A DNA stretch of 64,000 bases from Colimorpha sp045222295. GTDB lineage: Bacteria > Bacteroidota > Bacteroidia > Bacteroidales > P3. Below the pieces are notes generated by a model. It was not told the origin of the DNA and made no database searches. It saw only the letters and a program-made list of their open reading frames with translations. Shown piece after piece: positions 42,701-50,047 of this stretch. Each line of letters begins with the position of its first letter. Within the stretch, counting starts at the first letter, position 1. The stretch spans positions 276,692-340,691 of the forward strand of contig JBGUXP010000006.1 of NCBI GenBank assembly GCA_045222295.1, read 5' to 3'. The position numbers were made by a program, and so were the translations under genes.

Positions 42701-43315
42701 GAAAGCCTTCAGAGCCTTCTGGTCGACGAGCGGACGAAGGTCTTCCATATCCCAAGCCTCGATTTTCTGGATTTCGTGGCTGGTGCGGAAACCGTCGAAG
42801 AAGTTGAGGAAGGGCACGCGGCCGGTGAGGGCGCTGAGGTGTGCCACAGGGGCGAGGTCCATCACTTCCTGCACCGAGCTCTCGGCGAGGAGGGCGAAGC
42901 CGGTCTGGCGGGCGCTCATCACGTCGGCGTGGTCGCCGAAGATCGAGAGGGCCTGGGCGGCAAGGGCGCGGGCGGAGACGTGGAACACGCCGGGCAGCAG
43001 TTCGCCGGCGATCTTGTACATGTTGGGGATCATCAGCAGCAGACCCTGGGAGGCGGTGTAGGTGGTGGTGAGGGCACCGGCCTGGAGAGAGCCGTGCACG
43101 GCGCCGGCGGCGCCGGCCTCACTCTGCATCTCGACGACCTTCACGGTCTCGCCGAAGAGGTTCTTGCGTCCGGCAGCGGCCCATTCGTCGATATACTCGG
43201 CCATGGGGCTGCTCGGGGTGATGGGGTAGATAGCTGCTACCTCGCTGAACATGTAGGCCACATGCGCAGCAGCGCAGTTACCGTCACATGTCATAAACTT
43301 TTTTTCTTTTGCCAT
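39782..43315 (-). CDS. nifJ: Pyruvate:ferredoxin (flavodoxin) oxidoreductase
   Basis: The 1177-aa single-chain PFOR converts pyruvate, CoA and oxidised ferredoxin to acetyl-CoA and CO2. It has the N-terminal pyruvate domain (AYMFSEVAAIYPITPSSPMAE), CoA-binding middle, two [4Fe-4S] motifs (CIQCNQCSLVCP, CTGCGNCADVCP) and the thiamine-diphosphate domain (GDGWGYDIGFGGLDHVL, NTGGQSSKATPAGA), plus the extra C-terminal Cys. Acetyl-CoA from it feeds AbfT, and reduced ferredoxin can feed hydrogenase or butyryl-CoA dehydrogenase. Two fragments of its 3' end lie at 28.5 kb. Confidence 0.98.
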   Translation of the reverse strand: MAKEKKFMTCDGNCAAAHVAYMFSEVAAIYPITPSSPMAEYIDEWAAAGRKNLFGETVKVVEMQSEAGAAGAVHGSLQAGALTTTYTASQGLLLMIPNMYKIAGELLPGVFHVSARALAAQALSIFGDHADVMSARQTGFALLAESSVQEVMDLAPVAHLSALTGRVPFLNFFDGFRTSHEIQKIEAWDMEDLRPLVDQKALKAFRENALNPEHNVTRGTAQNSDVYFQTRELQNKYYDALPDIVAKYMAEISKLTGRNYAPFTYYGAADADNVIVAMGSVTETVKTVVDYLNAQGKKTGCITVHLYRPFSVKHLMAVMPKSVKTLCVLDRTKEPGANGDPLYLDIVEAFKGNANVNIIGGRYGLSSKDTTPAQIISVFNNMEGEKKNQFTIGIVDDVTFRSLPILPEISILPKGTFEARFYGLGADGTVGANKNSIKIIGDNTNKYSQAYFDYDSKKSGGYTCSHLRFGDNPLPAPYLVGTPDFVAVHVPSYLRKYDCLRGLKDNGTFLYNSPWTVEETKAQLPDFVKKYLALHHITMYIIDATKIAAEIGLGNRTNTILQSAFFKISEVIPYDLAVEQMKKFIVKSYGRKGEDVVNKNYAAVDRGGDIVKVEIPAEWANLPCSTDFAVEKHEGDPEFIAKVMRPMVAQTGNDLPVSAFLGYEDGTFPAGTTAYEKRGVATVIPEWNPANCIQCNQCSLVCPHAAIRPCVMTDEEMKNAPASMKAIDVKMPKELAGMHFRMQVSVMDCTGCGNCADVCPAKEKALVMKPFESQLHEAANWDYAQKCVTYKDNLIDKKANVKNSQFAQPLFEFSGACAGCGETPYLKCITQLFGEQMMVANATGCSSIYGGSAPATPYCKNYRSGFGPAWANSLFEDNAEFGLGMATATRQMRDRVERIMKEGLACDCCSAEIKALFTEWIANRENTLKTKEIADKLIPLMEKCGCDICKQLLELRHSLVKKSQWIFGGDGWGYDIGFGGLDHVLASGEDVNVVVVDTEVYSNTGGQSSKATPAGAVAKFATSGKKIRKKDLGMIAKSYGYVYVAQVAMGASQAQYFNVIKEAEAYHGPSLIICYAPCINHGIKIGMGRTQNEEKKAVECGYWHLWHYNPAEEEEGKNGFHLDSKEPDWSKFRDFIMGEVRYNSLMKTFPQEAEELFVATERNAKIRYEGYKKLAEL

Positions 43316-43320
43316 AATTG

Positions 43321-43384
43321 CTTAAACGTTTAAGGATTAATTATTTATTATGTTTTTTGTTCAACGTGTGAAACTACAAAGATA
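43321..43384 (-). promoter_or_regulatory. nifJ promoter and 14-bp palindrome in its leader
   Basis: The -7 box TATCTTTG lies at 43384-43377 (minus). CTTAAACGTTTAAG at 43321-43334 is a perfect palindrome six bases upstream of the start. Its core TTAAACGTT also precedes abfD and abfT, suggesting a shared operator or translation signal. Confidence 0.6.
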
Positions 43385-43489
43385 TAAAAAATAAATTGAG
43401 TGACGAAAAATATTTTCAAAATTTAACATTAGTGAGGCGGTGCAATAAAATCACGCTTTTTGCGTTAGTTAAGGTAAAATAGTCATCTC

Positions 43490-44260
43490 ATGGCAAATAG
43501 CAATAATTCATCCGGACACTCCGGAAATTCCGGAAATTCCGGACACTCCGGAAAAACCGGAACCTCCGGACAATCCGGCAAATCTCCCACCTATCGCCGT
43601 TATGCCGACGGCACCGCCAGCGCCCTTCGGAAGCCTGTCGTTTATACTGAACTGCGTTTCTACCAACGCAGCGATGTCCTCTACCAGCTCACACAACTCT
43701 TCTGTCAACGCTATTTGCCGCCCTATGGCGACCGCACCGTCGACCAGATGGTGCAAGCCGCCCGCAGCACCAAGCAGAACATCGCCGAAGGCAGCAGCGA
43801 CGGGCAGACCTCTTCTGAAGTCGAACTGAAACTCCTCGGCATCGCCCGCGGAAGCAACAAAGAACTCCTCGAAGATTACCTCGATTATTTGAAACGCAAA
43901 GGCCTCGCCGAATGGCGCGGAAACAACCCTCGCTTCGAACAGTTACATGACTTCTGCCGCACTCACAGCCGCTACGAAGACTACCAGCCTTTGCTCGCCC
44001 GCATGGACGACGAAGAACTGGCCAACATGGCCGTCTGCCTTTGCCACCAAGTTGATTCGGGATTGACCAAATATATCGAGCAACGCGACCGCGAATTCAC
44101 CACCGAGGGCGGCATCCGCGAGCGTATGACAGCTGCTCGTCTCGGGCAGCGCGAAACCCAACGCGAAACCATCGAGCGCCAAGCCGCCGAGATTGCCGCG
44201 CTCCGCGCGGAGATCCAACGCCTAACAGCCCTCCTCCAGCAAGCAGGAATCCGTTATTAA
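43490..44260 (+). CDS. Four-helix-bundle (S23/IVP-like) protein with an N-terminal nonamer-encoded SGN repeat
   Basis: The 256-aa protein starts with SG(H/N)-type tripeptide repeats (residues 8-31) made by TCCGGA nonamers. A four-helix-bundle domain of the S23/intervening-sequence protein family follows (FYQRSDVLYQLTQLFCQR, MVQAARSTKQNIAEGSSDG, LLEDYLDYLKRKGL), then a C-terminal coiled coil (ERQAAEIAALRAEIQRLTALL). Relatives occur in 23S rRNA inserts and as Avd partners of diversity-generating retroelements, but no reverse transcriptase is here. The cellular role of stand-alone copies is unknown. Confidence 0.8.
   Translation: MANSNNSSGHSGNSGNSGHSGKTGTSGQSGKSPTYRRYADGTASALRKPVVYTELRFYQRSDVLYQLTQLFCQRYLPPYGDRTVDQMVQAARSTKQNIAEGSSDGQTSSEVELKLLGIARGSNKELLEDYLDYLKRKGLAEWRGNNPRFEQLHDFCRTHSRYEDYQPLLARMDDEELANMAVCLCHQVDSGLTKYIEQRDREFTTEGGIRERMTAARLGQRETQRETIERQAAEIAALRAEIQRLTALLQQAGIRY
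43511..43582. repeat. Eight TCCGGA-type nonamers, coding
   Basis: Head-to-tail 9-mers beginning TCCGGA (one ACCGGA, one TCCGGC) encode the SG-x repeats. The same nonamer family resumes just after the stop (44262-44315). Confidence 0.92.
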
Positions 44261-44261
44261 T

Positions 44262-44315
44262 TCCGGAAAATCCGGATGATCCGGTTTATCCGGATTCTCC
44301 GGAATGTCCGGGTTG
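44262..44315. repeat. Six CCGGA-type nonamers, non-coding
   Basis: 9-base period words with CCGGA or CCGGT/CCGGG at fixed positions fill the spacer between the four-helix gene and the convergent SGNH hydrolase. Confidence 0.88.
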
Positions 44316-44316
44316 A

Positions 44317-44994
44317 TCACTTCAACGCCTCTTCTATCGCTTTCACCACCAGCTCCTCCATGATGTAGTAGGTGTCGGGGTTGGGGTGGCAGCCGTCGGC
44401 GCTGTACTTCTTGGGGAAGGCGCCACGCTCGTCGGCGAGGGCGGCGTGATAGTCAACATAGACGATGCCGTTGGCTTCAGCATAAGCTCGCAATCGTTCG
44501 TTGATGTCGACGATGGTTTGGGCAGCGTTCTTGATGTCGGGATTCCACACAAAATTGGCACAGGGCGGTATGGAACTGATGATAGGCACGATACCGTTGG
44601 CACGGGCCAAAGTACACATGGCCACGATATTGTCGACCACTTTGTCGGGCGCGACCCAGTAGGTGTTGTGTGCCACATCGTTGGTGCCCGCCATGATGAC
44701 TACCGCCTTGGGGTGCAGGTTGACGACATCGGTGGTGAACCGCAGCAGCATTTGTGCCGAAGTCTGCCCGCCGATGCCCCTGCCGCAGTAGTTATGCTGG
44801 CGGAAGAACTCGGGGTGGTACACAGCCCAATACTCGGTGATGGAATTACCCATAAACACCACCTCAGGAAACTCGCCGCCGACGATAATACGCTCGTTGT
44901 CGGCCTTGAAGCGGTTGAATCCGAACCAATCATCCTGTGAGAAACCAAATAGAGTCATAGTCAGAAAGAGAATGATAAACGCTGTTTTCTTCAT
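44317..44994 (-). CDS. Secreted SGNH/GDSL hydrolase
   Basis: The 225-aa protein has a signal peptide (MKKTAFIILFLTMTLFGFSQ) and the SGNH blocks: VVFMGNSITEYW (Ser nucleophile), GRGIGGQTSAQMLLRF (Gly), IMAGTNDVAHN (Asn) and DGCHPNPDTY (Asp-His). It probably deacetylates or hydrolyses esters on carbohydrates in the periplasm or outside. Start at 44994, 15 bases after the -7 box at 45009-45016; longer readings lack a signal peptide. Confidence 0.92.
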   Translation of the reverse strand: MKKTAFIILFLTMTLFGFSQDDWFGFNRFKADNERIIVGGEFPEVVFMGNSITEYWAVYHPEFFRQHNYCGRGIGGQTSAQMLLRFTTDVVNLHPKAVVIMAGTNDVAHNTYWVAPDKVVDNIVAMCTLARANGIVPIISSIPPCANFVWNPDIKNAAQTIVDINERLRAYAEANGIVYVDYHAALADERGAFPKKYSADGCHPNPDTYYIMEELVVKAIEEALK

Positions 44995-45008
44995 GCTGAA
45001 AATTTTTG

Positions 45009-45016
45009 CAAAGATA
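45009..45016 (-). promoter_or_regulatory. -7 promoter box TATCTTTG of the SGNH hydrolase
   Basis: Minus-strand TATCTTTG-CA, 15 bases upstream of the start at 44994. Confidence 0.6.
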
Positions 45017-45090
45017 ACACTTTTTTTTGAAAATACCATAACGAGAATGCGATGCAATATTTTCTCGAATACTGCGTTATTATTGGTAAT

Positions 45091-45345
45091 ATGAAGCACA
45101 TACAATATCAAACACAAGGAACCTGCTCGGTGCTGATTGACGTGGTAGCGGATGAGAACAACGTCATCCAGAATGTGGCTTTCTTAGGAGGTTGCGATGG
45201 CAATCTGCAGGGTATCTGTCGCTTAGTGAAAGGGCAGAAGATTGATGACGTGATTGACAAGTTAGACGGTATCCGCTGCGGCGACAAGCCCACCTCTTGC
45301 CCAGACCAGCTCTGCCGCGCGTTGGAACAACTGAAGAGGAAATAA
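45091..45345 (+). CDS. TSCPD domain protein (TIGR03905 type)
   Basis: The 84-aa protein has VAFLGGCDGNLQGICRLV and the signature KPTSCPDQLCRAL with conserved Cys residues. TSCPD domains also occur in class II ribonucleotide reductases; the stand-alone form is of unknown function and probably binds a metal. I use ATG 45091. It leads a plus-strand group (lipoprotein, mutT, epimerase). Confidence 0.9.
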   Translation: MKHIQYQTQGTCSVLIDVVADENNVIQNVAFLGGCDGNLQGICRLVKGQKIDDVIDKLDGIRCGDKPTSCPDQLCRALEQLKRK

Positions 45346-45358
45346 AGCTATTTGAACG

Positions 45359-46294
45359 ATGAGAAGAATAATCACACTCGCCCTTGCCACCGTGATGCTG
45401 GCGGCATGCGGAGACAATGAAAGGCGGCTGAAGGAACGCGCAGCAGAGCTGTGCCAGTATATCCCTGACCATGAGTTGCTGGAGAAGTCGAAGAACTACA
45501 TGACCGAGGACTTCTATAACATGCTTGACACGATGTTTAATCACCTGCCTGAGTTCGAGGCCATGGACCATGAGTGGCTCTATTACTTTGTCACTGGCAA
45601 CGGCGGCACGATAGCCGACTATACGGTCACCGGCGTGGAACTGACCGACAAGACACATGCCATTGCCACCATCAGCGTGCGTCAGAAGTGGGAAGATGGC
45701 TCGTTCGATGAGTCTACCGACATTGAGGAGCACAAGCTCTATATGGAGAATGTCGACGGCGTGTGGCTGATGTCTGACTTCGACGGGCACAAGGCCGACT
45801 GCATCCGCCATATCGCCATCAACCGCTGGGAACAAAAGCTGCGCGCAGCCATAAGCGCTTTCTTGGCCGAGGAGTTCGGTACAAAATACACACAGGGCGA
45901 CCTGTGCATACCCGTGCTGATGATAGTGGCCGAGGAAGACTGCGAAACTGAAATAGCATGGGTGTGGGGCGACTTCTGGGTGTTCAACTACACGATTGTC
46001 GGTGACACATTGAAGTGCGTCTCGGGAGGCAACCATTCCGGTCGTATAACCATCAGTGAACTGGCATATCCACAATATTACGTCAGCGCCTTTTGGCAGA
46101 CCGTCGACGGTGCAGGAAACGACAAGAGCGCCCGCGAAATCTTTGGCAAACACTATGATATTTACCAGAACATGCACTCCAACGAGCAGGTGCGCGAGGC
46201 CGTCCGCAAGGAGCAGTTGCAGGAGTACGTCAAGCGACACAACCTCAAGGTCCATTACTACCAAGACTACGGCTGGCCAGCCATTGAACTATGA
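45359..46294 (+). CDS. Lipoprotein of unknown function
   Basis: The 311-aa product has a lipobox LAAC (Cys17) and then a mixed alpha/beta sequence with acidic patches and a distinctive WVWGDFWVFNYTIVGDTLKC stretch. I recognise no family. It ends in ATGA shared with mutT, so the two are translationally coupled. Codon usage matches the neighbours. Confidence 0.75.
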   Translation: MRRIITLALATVMLAACGDNERRLKERAAELCQYIPDHELLEKSKNYMTEDFYNMLDTMFNHLPEFEAMDHEWLYYFVTGNGGTIADYTVTGVELTDKTHAIATISVRQKWEDGSFDESTDIEEHKLYMENVDGVWLMSDFDGHKADCIRHIAINRWEQKLRAAISAFLAEEFGTKYTQGDLCIPVLMIVAEEDCETEIAWVWGDFWVFNYTIVGDTLKCVSGGNHSGRITISELAYPQYYVSAFWQTVDGAGNDKSAREIFGKHYDIYQNMHSNEQVREAVRKEQLQEYVKRHNLKVHYYQDYGWPAIEL

Positions 46295-46680
46295 AACAGA
46301 TAGAGGTAGTAGCAGCCATCATACATGATGCCGAGGGGCGTATCTTCGCCACACAGCGGGGATATGGTGACTGGGAAGGATGGTGGGAGTTTCCTGGTGG
46401 CAAGATAGAAGTGGGGGAGAGCCATGAAGAGGCGTTGCAGCGCGAGATTTGGGAGGAGCTGGAAACCCGCATCGTCATCGAGCGGCTGGTGACCACCGTG
46501 GAGTGGGATTATCCCAATTTCCACCTCAAGATGCACTGCTACTGGTGCCACGTGGAGAGCGGCTCGCTAACCCTGAAAGAGCACGAGGCTGCCCGCTGGC
46601 TGGCAAAAGAAGAACTGGAGAGTGTGAAGTGGCTCCCCGCCGACTTACAGATACTGGACAAGATTAGAAACCTTAAATGA
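46291..46680 (+). CDS. mutT: MutT-type 8-oxo-dGTP diphosphatase (Nudix)
   Basis: The 129-aa protein has the Nudix box GGKIEVGESHEEALQREI-WEEL (G-x5-E-x7-REUxEE) and VAAIIHDAEGRIFATQRGYG typical of MutT. It removes oxidised dGTP from the nucleotide pool. Length fits. Other Nudix substrates cannot be excluded. Confidence 0.92.
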   Translation: MKQIEVVAAIIHDAEGRIFATQRGYGDWEGWWEFPGGKIEVGESHEEALQREIWEELETRIVIERLVTTVEWDYPNFHLKMHCYWCHVESGSLTLKEHEAARWLAKEELESVKWLPADLQILDKIRNLK

Positions 46681-46686
46681 CAAGAT

Positions 46687-47589
46687 ATGAAACTCAGTAA
46701 CGATATCATCACCATCGAAGTGGCGGAACACGGGGCAGAGTTGGTGAGCCTCCAAAAGAACGGTCGCGAATACCTATGGATGGGCGATGCTTCCTTCTGG
46801 AACCGTCATGCGCCAATACTCTTCCCTGCCGTAGGGAAACCTTATAATAACGAACTCCACGTTGACGGAAAAGTCTATCCCATGAAGCAGCACGGCTTCG
46901 CCCGCGACAGCGAGTTTGAGATTGTCGGCGACGGACGATTACGGATGAAAGAAAGCGACTTGAGCGCCACTTATCCTTATCGGTTAGGACTGGAGGTATG
47001 TTATCATTTAGAGGGAAGCGCAGTTGAGGTGGTGTGGACGGTGGAAAATCTTGACAATCGCGATGCCTATTTCCAAATTGGCGCCCACCCAGGATTTCTA
47101 TTGCCCGACTATCATGCCGAGGATAAACTGCATGGCTACCTGCGCTATTACGACCGCGAAGGGAATCCTATAAATCCTGTTATCATCCATGGCCTCAAGG
47201 ATGGCAACCGCGTACCTTGCTCCTCCCCTAAGTTAGGGGAGGGGGACCACCGCATTGCGGTGGTGGAGGAGTGTGTCATTCCCTGCGAGATGCCCATCGA
47301 AACTGATACCTTCGCCCGCGATGCCTTGATGTTCGAAGGAGGTCAAGTAACTAAAGCCATACTCTGCGACAAAGATGGCAATAAAGTGCTTGGTGTCAGT
47401 TGTCCGCAAGCCGAAGCCTATGGTATCTGGGCTCCGCATAAAGAAGGTTGTCCCTTTGTCTGCCTCGAACCTTGGTGCGGCATCTGCGATACCCACGGAT
47501 TCACAGACGATATCTCCAAGCGCCAGTATATCCACCGTTTGGCACCTCAGGAGCGTTACGAGTTCACCTACACTATCAAAATCTACTGA
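46687..47589 (+). CDS. Aldose 1-epimerase (LacX-like), with an in-frame palindromic insertion
   Basis: The 300-aa protein has the galactose-mutarotase fold with RHAPILFPAVGKPYNNE, MKQHGFARD (catalytic His) and FQIGAHPGFLLP (second His), and a Glu near the C-terminus (FVCLEPWCGI). It interconverts sugar anomers. Residues about 179-195 (SSPKLGEGDHRIAVVEE) translate a 51-bp double-hairpin element (47221-47271) between conserved strands. The frame stays open. Confidence 0.88.
   Translation: MKLSNDIITIEVAEHGAELVSLQKNGREYLWMGDASFWNRHAPILFPAVGKPYNNELHVDGKVYPMKQHGFARDSEFEIVGDGRLRMKESDLSATYPYRLGLEVCYHLEGSAVEVVWTVENLDNRDAYFQIGAHPGFLLPDYHAEDKLHGYLRYYDREGNPINPVIIHGLKDGNRVPCSSPKLGEGDHRIAVVEECVIPCEMPIETDTFARDALMFEGGQVTKAILCDKDGNKVLGVSCPQAEAYGIWAPHKEGCPFVCLEPWCGICDTHGFTDDISKRQYIHRLAPQERYEFTYTIKIY
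47221..47271. repeat. 51-bp palindromic element inserted in frame in the aldose epimerase gene
   Basis: Two hairpins, CCTCCCCTAA-G-TTAGGGGAGG and CCACCGC-ATT-GCGGTGG, lie between outer CTCCTCC/GGAGGAG arms. The length is a multiple of three (17 codons). Confidence 0.8.
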
Positions 47590-47639
47590 ATGATGAATCA
47601 ACTAGTGGATGCTATCATCCACTACTTTGACGACTCCTT

Positions 47640-48872
47640 TTAGTTTTTTATCACCCGCGCAATCTTGTTGCCAATTCTAATGCAATAAACTCCGGCGGGA
47701 TAGCCGGAAAGGTCGATTGTTATCGTCTCTTGCTCGCCGTTTTCCACGCGTGCTTTGCCAGTGGTGGGATTGGGATATACCTTGAGCAGGTTTTTGGTAG
47801 ATGTTGGCTGGGGACGTTCTATGCCGGTGACATCGGGCAGAGAATGAATCTCGGCGATATAGTTGACGAGCGAGTGCTGCAGGAAGCTCCAGTATTCCGG
47901 CAGGCGCTCGCTGGAGAGGGTCTTGTCGGTGGATAGTTCCATGGTCAGCTCCAGACAGTTGTGGTAGAAGTTGACATAATCCTGCCTTCCGCCTTCAATG
48001 ATGTACCAGTCGCCGCCGGCCGTGACACCAGAGGCGTAGGTGTCGTTGAAATGGTCGGCGTTGTAGGTACGGCTGGTGTCGACAAAACGATGGCAGACCG
48101 CTTCCCACCATTCTTTGGCAGGGTGCGGGTTCTCTCTGGAGAGGAAACTGTCCCAGGGGTAGTTCATCACCTCGGCACCGCCATGGAGGTTGGCACTGAG
48201 TTTGAAGTTATGGGCCATGAAGTAGGCTATCATCGCTGCATTCTCGGGTTCAACAGCAGCTTTCGTTCCTTTAGGGTTGCTCCCTTTGGTCGCGCCCCCA
48301 AAGGGGTTTGGGTAGTTGCGGTTGAGGTCCACATTGTTGGCGTTGTTTCGCACGGCATTGCGGATGTCATTGTCGCCACGCCAGTAGGTGCCGTCGGGGT
48401 TGGCCAGCGGGTTGATGCTGATACGTGTGTGGTTGAGGAGGTTGGTATACTGCTCATTCGTACCGTAGCCGCTGAGCAAGGTGTCGATGAGATGCAGCAT
48501 CATCACATAGCCCGTCACCTCGTCGCCGTGAATGGTGGAGCTATAGAAGAATTCCGGGCGGTAGAGTTCGTTATTGTTAGGGGTCTCGATATACAGGCTG
48601 AGGATGAGACGTCCCTGCACGCTGGTGCCGATGGTGTCGATGTGGCATAGGGTGGGGTAGTCCTCCGCCCACCGTTGCATCATCTCGAGGTATACAGGGT
48701 AGGTCGGATAGCGGTCCCAATTGGCCATTCCCTCAATCGTCGTGGCCATATTTATGGCTTTGGTTTCAAAGGTTTCCTCCACGGGAGGAAAGGCGTCGGG
48801 ACGTGGCTTCAGTTGTGCGGTGGCTGTCAGGCCGAAGGCCGTCATTGCCAGCAATGCGAAAATCTTTTTCAT
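47640..48872 (-). CDS. M14 zinc carboxypeptidase with T9SS C-terminal sorting domain
   Basis: The 410-aa protein has a signal peptide (MKKIFALLAMTAFGLTATAQ), zinc ligands in HGDE (His115, Glu118) and a later ANLHGG His, substrate motifs NPDGTYWRG and VDLNRNYP, and the catalytic Glu in CLELTMELS. The last 65 residues (LLKVYPNPTTGKARVENG, LSGYPAGVYCIRI) are a type A T9SS sorting domain, so it is exported through the T9SS and probably fixed to the surface. The segment after DLNRNYPNPFGG (TKGSNPKGTKAAV) lies over short inverted-repeat DNA and may be an insertion. Confidence 0.92.
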   Translation of the reverse strand: MKKIFALLAMTAFGLTATAQLKPRPDAFPPVEETFETKAINMATTIEGMANWDRYPTYPVYLEMMQRWAEDYPTLCHIDTIGTSVQGRLILSLYIETPNNNELYRPEFFYSSTIHGDEVTGYVMMLHLIDTLLSGYGTNEQYTNLLNHTRISINPLANPDGTYWRGDNDIRNAVRNNANNVDLNRNYPNPFGGATKGSNPKGTKAAVEPENAAMIAYFMAHNFKLSANLHGGAEVMNYPWDSFLSRENPHPAKEWWEAVCHRFVDTSRTYNADHFNDTYASGVTAGGDWYIIEGGRQDYVNFYHNCLELTMELSTDKTLSSERLPEYWSFLQHSLVNYIAEIHSLPDVTGIERPQPTSTKNLLKVYPNPTTGKARVENGEQETITIDLSGYPAGVYCIRIGNKIARVIKN

Positions 48873-48887
48873 TGTTTTTGTTTTATC

Positions 48888-49376
48888 TTACGATTCAATA
48901 AGGTCTGCAAGGATACCTTTGGCAGCTCGCAGCAAGTCGTTGGGAGCGATGCGGAACTGCAGGCCTCGTTGTCCGGCGCTGCAAAAGATGGTGTCGTAGT
49001 CGGTGAGTGTCAGGTGGAACCAGGTGGGCAACGGTTTCTTCATGCCGATGGGCGAGCAGCCGCCACGGATGTAGCCCGTCAGGGGCAGCAGTTCCTTGAC
49101 ATGTATCATCTCCACCTTCTTGTTGCCCGTCATTTTGGCGGCTTTCTTTAGGTCCACCTCTTCGGCACCGGGGATGACGCAGACGAAGAGCCCCGTCTTG
49201 TCGCCCCGCAGCACCAGCGTCTTGAAGATGCGCTCGATGGGCTCGCCCAGCACCTCGGCCGTATGCTCGGCACCTAGATGTTCCTCATCCACCTCGTAGG
49301 GGATAAGTTCGTAGGCAATCTTCAACTGGTCAAGCAGCCGTGCCGCGTTGGTCTTATTTATCTTCTTGTCCGCCAT
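48888..49376 (-). CDS. ybaK: Cys-tRNA(Pro) deacylase YbaK
   Basis: The 162-aa protein matches the YbaK/EbsC family: KINKTNAARLLDQLKIAYEL, FKTLVLRGD, LTGYIRGGCSPIGMKK. It edits mischarged tRNA(Pro) in the cytosol. Its start overlaps the stop of the nitroreductase gene by one base (TAATG-like arrangement). Confidence 0.93.
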   Translation of the reverse strand: MADKKINKTNAARLLDQLKIAYELIPYEVDEEHLGAEHTAEVLGEPIERIFKTLVLRGDKTGLFVCVIPGAEEVDLKKAAKMTGNKKVEMIHVKELLPLTGYIRGGCSPIGMKKPLPTWFHLTLTDYDTIFCSAGQRGLQFRIAPNDLLRAAKGILADLIES

Positions 49377-50047
49377 TATTTCTTCCAGTTAAAGTTCTCT
49401 TTGCCGGCACCTACCTCGAAGTGGTATTTGGCAATGCCGAGGTCCATTTTTCCGTAACCTATTAGCGTAAACCGGGCGTGGGCAGCGACGGTGTGGTCGT
49501 CGATGAGTTCAAATTCAAACTTCTGTTGATTGACCGCCGTGGGTGCCAGCAGTACGGCCTCCATGCCGTTTTTAAACCAGTCGGGCAGTGGAATAGCCGC
49601 TTTTACGAACTTCTCCATTGGCCGCATAGGGTGTTGTACCCCTTGGTTAGCACCGTATCCGAGGGAGATAACGCAATGCAACTTTTCGCCGACGGCAATT
49701 GTATATCGGTCGGGCTGTTTCTTGAAAGACAATCCCACCCAGCAGCTGTTGAGCCCCAGCGTCTGCGCCAGCAGCACGAGGCGCTCGCCGTAGTAACCAA
49801 TGGCCTCGTCGGCCCCCTGTGGGCCTACCATGGCGAGGTAATTGCCTACCCCGCTGAACTTGCCATATTTGGCCATCCCGCCAGCAAAGGCTTTTGGCTC
49901 GTTGGTAACCAGCTGGATATGCAACTTGCCCTCCTGATTGCAGAGCACAATCTCCTCGTTGAGTCGATTAACAATCTCCGCCTCGATAGGCTTCTCAATA
50001 TACTGCCGCACCGAATGCCGTGCGGCGATGGCTTCATTTAGTGTCAT
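49376..50047 (-). CDS. Nitroreductase-family flavoprotein
   Basis: The 223-aa protein begins with the FMN-binding RHSVRQYIEKP and has an APTAVNQQKFEFEL motif and a SFKKQPDRYTIAVGEKLHCVISLG middle, as in two-domain (TM1586-like) nitroreductases. Substrate unknown. ATG 50047 overlaps the CDF gene's stop. Confidence 0.88.
   Translation of the reverse strand: MTLNEAIAARHSVRQYIEKPIEAEIVNRLNEEIVLCNQEGKLHIQLVTNEPKAFAGGMAKYGKFSGVGNYLAMVGPQGADEAIGYYGERLVLLAQTLGLNSCWVGLSFKKQPDRYTIAVGEKLHCVISLGYGANQGVQHPMRPMEKFVKAAIPLPDWFKNGMEAVLLAPTAVNQQKFEFELIDDHTVAAHARFTLIGYGKMDLGIAKYHFEVGAGKENFNWKK

Noticed and set aside
39752..43333. A 1,193-codon open frame on the plus strand opposite nifJ
   Set aside because: Its translation is low-complexity (Val/Gly/Leu/His/Asp-rich), without domains; it mirrors the codon bias of nifJ, which has full PFOR motifs.
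43511..44315. Diversity-generating retroelement (Avd-like protein plus repeats)
   Set aside because: No reverse transcriptase and no template/variable repeat pair with adenine-specific differences.
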